Source of the DNA: Rhizobium indicum
GTDB lineage: Bacteria > Pseudomonadota > Alphaproteobacteria > Rhizobiales > Rhizobiaceae
DNA length: 64,000 nucleotides
Assembly: GCF_005862305.2 (NCBI RefSeq)
Contig: NZ_CP054023.1
Span: 124,001-188,000, forward strand
Reading direction: 5' to 3'
The translations under genes were made by a program, and so were the position numbers. Shown here one piece after another: positions 61,934-64,000 of the stretch. The first letter of the stretch is position 1. Each line of letters begins with the position of its first letter. The notes under the pieces were generated by a model. It worked only from the letters and a program-made list of their open reading frames with translations. It did no database searches and had not been told where the DNA came from.

Positions 61934-62842
61934 TCAAGCGACCTTCTGGTGATCCCAGAAATAGACGGTTGCAGGCTCCGGCTCCCAGACCCGGGCATTC
62001 TCGATGCCGGGCAGATTGACGAGCGCCCGGTATTCCGAACCGAAGGCGACATACTGGTCCGTTTCGGCCATGACAGCGGGCTTGCAGGCGATCGCATCGC
62101 GCACGACGCCGAAGCCGGACTTCGTGCCGACGACGAAGGTGAAGAAGCCGTCGAGGTCATCCACCGCGCCTTCCAGCGCCTGGCCGAGATTCTTGCCCTT
62201 GGCCATCTCTGCCGTCAGATAGGCGGCGGCGACCTCGGTGTCGTTTTCCGTTTCGAAGGTCATGCCTTCGCGCTTCAGCTCGCGGCGCAGATTGTTGTGG
62301 TTGGACAGCGAGCCATTATGCACCAGGCACTGGTCGGAGCCGGTGGAGAAAGGATGGGCGCCGAGCGTCGTGACGGCCGATTCCGTTGCCATGCGGGTAT
62401 GGCCGATGCCGTGGGTGCCGGCCATTGAATTGACCGCGAAGCGTGAGACGACATCCTTCGGCAGGCCGGTTTCCTTATAGATCTCGATCGCGTCGCCGCT
62501 ACTCATGATGCGGATGTTCGGACGCAGTTCCGAAACGGCTGCCTTGCCCGTGTCGAGCAGATCCTTGGCAAGCGTGATGACGGCATGCGTGCTCTTCACC
62601 TGGATGGTGACCGGTGCGCCAACCGCCTGGCCGAGTTCGGCCTCGAGGCCGGCGAAATCCTTCTTCGGATTGGCCGACTGGATGGTGATCTTGGCATTGT
62701 TGCCGCTGGCGTCGCCATAGATCGCGATACCGGCGCTGTCCGGCCCTCGATCCGTCATCGTCACCAGCATCGAGGACAGCAGTGCCCCGAGCTCCGGTTC
62801 GAGACTTTTATCCTTGAGGAAGAGACCCACAATTCCGCACAT
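61934..62842 (-). CDS. mgsA: N-methylglutamate synthase subunit A (GlxB; class II glutamine amidotransferase)
   Basis: A 302-residue Ntn amidotransferase whose nucleophile Cys2 is in MCGIVGLF. GTHGIGHTRMATES and HNGSLSNHNNLRREL are the substrate loops. It hydrolyses gamma-glutamylmethylamide to feed methylamine to the FMN subunit. It has a strong GGAGGT ribosome binding site and leads the operon. Confidence 0.92.
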   Translation of the reverse strand: MCGIVGLFLKDKSLEPELGALLSSMLVTMTDRGPDSAGIAIYGDASGNNAKITIQSANPKKDFAGLEAELGQAVGAPVTIQVKSTHAVITLAKDLLDTGKAAVSELRPNIRIMSSGDAIEIYKETGLPKDVVSRFAVNSMAGTHGIGHTRMATESAVTTLGAHPFSTGSDQCLVHNGSLSNHNNLRRELKREGMTFETENDTEVAAAYLTAEMAKGKNLGQALEGAVDDLDGFFTFVVGTKSGFGVVRDAIACKPAVMAETDQYVAFGSEYRALVNLPGIENARVWEPEPATVYFWDHQKVA

Positions 62843-62902
62843 GACCAGACCTCCGTTCGTGTTGAGAAAGGACTAGCAGGTCTGTTTTGGGTTTTCAACT
62901 CG

Positions 62903-62924
62903 GAAGAAAGATTTTTTCTTTTAA
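62903..62924. promoter_or_regulatory. AT-rich box before mgsA
   Basis: GAAGAAAGATTTTTTC with TTTTAA following, containing the dyad AAGAAA-N5-TTTCTT, 61-82 bp before the mgsA ATG. It resembles the boxes at 45471 and 63663. Confidence 0.45.
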
Positions 62925-62930
62925 GGCAAG

Positions 62931-63614
62931 TCAGCTTTTCGAGCTCTGCTGTGGATAGCTGATGATCGAGAGGTATTTGCTCGGCAGCTTCACCAGCTGC
63001 TCCGGCCCATGCGGCGCATCGGCGTCGAAGAACAGGCTGTCGCCCGGCTGCATCTGGAAAAGCTGGTCGCCGTGGCGGTAAACGACTTCCCCCTCGAGCA
63101 TATAGAGAAATTCCATCCCCTCGTGCTGGAAGGTCGGGAAGATGTCGGAGTCGGTCGTCAGGGTGATGAGGTAAGGCTCGACGATGACGCCGCTGGTATT
63201 GTTGTCGATATGACCGAGAACATTATACTGGTGACCGGCGCGCGTGCCGCGCCGTTCGAGCTCGATGCCCTGGCCTGCCTTGACGAAGACGGCGTTGCGC
63301 GGTTCCTCGAAACGACGGAAGAAGGCCGTCAGCGGCACACCGAGCGCCCGCGACAGCGATTGCAGCGTCGTCAGCGACGGCGAGATGTTGCCGTTCTCGA
63401 TCTTCGACAGCATGCCGAGCGAAATGCCGGTCGCCGCCGCCAGATCGGTGACCGTGATGCCGAGTTTCTTGCGGTAGGCGCGCACCTCATGGCCGATCGC
63501 CATTTCGAGGTTGTTTTCTTTCGGCTCGCGGACGGCGTGCGGGTCCTGGGAAAAGGGAGCGCGTCCACTATGCGCCTGTTCCGGTTGCTCTGCCGCTGCA
63601 CGCTTGGATTTCAT
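62931..63614 (-). CDS. XRE family regulator with C-terminal cupin domain
   Basis: A 227-residue regulator: HTH_3 (about residues 40-95; DLAAATGISLGMLSKIENG) and a C-terminal cupin (about 150-215; EFLYMLEGEVVYRHGDQLF, LFFDADAPHGPEQ). This class (SutR/PuuR-like) controls amine and amino-acid catabolism. ATG 63614 follows GGGGAA. It lies directly upstream of mgsA on the same strand and is the likely pathway regulator. Confidence 0.88.
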   Translation of the reverse strand: MKSKRAAAEQPEQAHSGRAPFSQDPHAVREPKENNLEMAIGHEVRAYRKKLGITVTDLAAATGISLGMLSKIENGNISPSLTTLQSLSRALGVPLTAFFRRFEEPRNAVFVKAGQGIELERRGTRAGHQYNVLGHIDNNTSGVIVEPYLITLTTDSDIFPTFQHEGMEFLYMLEGEVVYRHGDQLFQMQPGDSLFFDADAPHGPEQLVKLPSKYLSIISYPQQSSKS

Positions 63615-63662
63615 GGATTTTCCCCTGCCGCCTTCTCTTTTGTCCAAAGGCAACCCTATCGT

Positions 63663-63679
63663 CATAGTGAAAATTTCTC
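63663..63679. promoter_or_regulatory. AT-rich box before the XRE-cupin gene
   Basis: CATAGTGAAAATTTCTC with the dyad GAAAATTTC. On the minus strand it lies between TTGAGA and TAGGGT (17-bp spacing), a candidate promoter, so the regulator could repress itself. Confidence 0.45.
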
Positions 63680-63694
63680 AACCGTGAAGAAAAC

Positions 63695-64000
63695 CTATTC
63701 CCGCCGCGCCGCGCGCGGGGCGATGCCGTAGACGGCACGGAACATGCGGGAAAAATGGCTCAGGCTGGAAAAACCGGTGGCCACCGCGATTTCCGAGACG
63801 GAAAGCGGGCTCTGCTTCAACAGGCGATGGGCATGCTGCAGCCTGATCCTTCGGTATTGATCAAGGTAGGTGGTGCCGAGATGCGCCGAAAAGAGCCGGT
63901 CGAGATGGCGGGTGGTGACGCCGGCAATGCGCGCCATGGCGGCGCGCTCGAGCGGCATCTCGATCGTCTCCTCCATCCGTTCGAGAACGCCGAGCAGGCC
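63695..64000 (-). CDS. AraC family regulator, GlxA-like (partial, runs off the right edge)
   Basis: The C-terminal 101 residues are visible and open to the edge. The double HTH is clear: GVTTRHLDRLFSAHLGTT and SVSEIAVATGFSSLSHFSRMFR. The neighbouring GlxBCD-type genes suggest a GlxA family member, a second regulator of the locus. The N-terminal ligand domain lies outside the window. Confidence 0.8.
   Translation of the reverse strand, partial: GLLGVLERMEETIEMPLERAAMARIAGVTTRHLDRLFSAHLGTTYLDQYRRIRLQHAHRLLKQSPLSVSEIAVATGFSSLSHFSRMFRAVYGIAPRAARRE

Noticed and set aside
59866..62842. glutamate synthase or glutamine-based biosynthesis genes
   Set aside because: The three separate subunits correspond to the split domains of glutamate synthase, but their size, order and linkage with gmaS match N-methylglutamate synthase.
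1..64000. Insertion sequences, integrases, prophage, tRNA or rRNA genes
   Set aside because: I saw no transposase or integrase domain, no phage gene block and no tRNA or rRNA sequence. The only mobile-type traces are the MITE-like element, the RIME-like repeat and the ROK 3'-end duplication.

Overview
The window looks like a piece of a Rhizobium genome of the R. etli / R. leguminosarum kind. The grounds are high GC, dense small operons, a rhizobial-type flagellin, rhizobial mosaic repeats between genes, a DUF1127 mini-protein, and a minCDE cluster. In sequenced rhizobia minCDE sits on a large secondary replicon (for example pSymB of Sinorhizobium meliloti), so a chromid or megaplasmid is likely; that is inference. 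I see no rRNA, tRNA, CRISPR array, insertion sequence or replication origin.

Layout. 0-8 kb: catabolic genes (D-threonine-aldolase-like enzyme, M81 peptidase, NTF2-like protein, RidA, RpiR regulator, SDR, MFS, ROK regulator). 8-12.4 kb: three transporter or enzyme/regulator pairs. The DMT/AraC pair is bracketed by a 53-bp duplication of the 3' end of the ROK gene. 12.4-20.4 kb: a minus-strand operon of an Opp-type ABC transporter with a GH20 hexosaminidase and a GNAT protein, probably for chito-oligosaccharides. 20.7-25 kb: an orphan flagellin, a DHA2 efflux pump and a broken MFS gene. 25-28.3 kb: small unknown genes, an exonuclease and a non-coding stretch with two minus-strand terminators. 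28.6-34.5 kb: a GH94-like phosphorylase, a GntR regulator and kduD/kduI. 34.8-35.4 kb: a DUF1127 micro-gene followed by five hairpins whose minus-strand loops carry the anti-Shine-Dalgarno motif CCTCCC or CCTCCTCCC. This resembles the CcaF1-CcsR locus of Rhodobacter and the alpha-r14/cuckoo sRNAs. 35.5-43.5 kb: exonuclease, two-component pair, phospholipid-methyltransferase-like gene, haloalkane dehalogenase/MarR pair, amine oxidase and aldo-keto reductase.

43.5-64 kb holds a nearly complete aerobic methylated-amine pathway. Tmm oxidises trimethylamine to its N-oxide. Tdm (DUF1989 plus GcvT, with three cysteines at the spacing I recall for Methylocella Tdm) cleaves the N-oxide to dimethylamine and formaldehyde. 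A four-subunit haem-dependent demethylase (HODM/Dmm) turns dimethylamine into methylamine. GmaS and MgsABC (GlxBCD) pass methylamine to N-methylglutamate. PurU handles the folate-bound carbon. N-methylglutamate dehydrogenase is not in the window. The pathway is physically split: tdm and an APC permease lie at 43.5-48 kb, the rest at 52-63 kb, with cspA, small genes, a MITE-like repeat and minCDE between. A similar AT-rich box lies upstream of mgsA, of the XRE-cupin regulator gene and between tdm and the permease, which suggests one regulator joins the two halves. minC has three TTAA(C) half-sites at 7-bp spacing, the CtrA signature.
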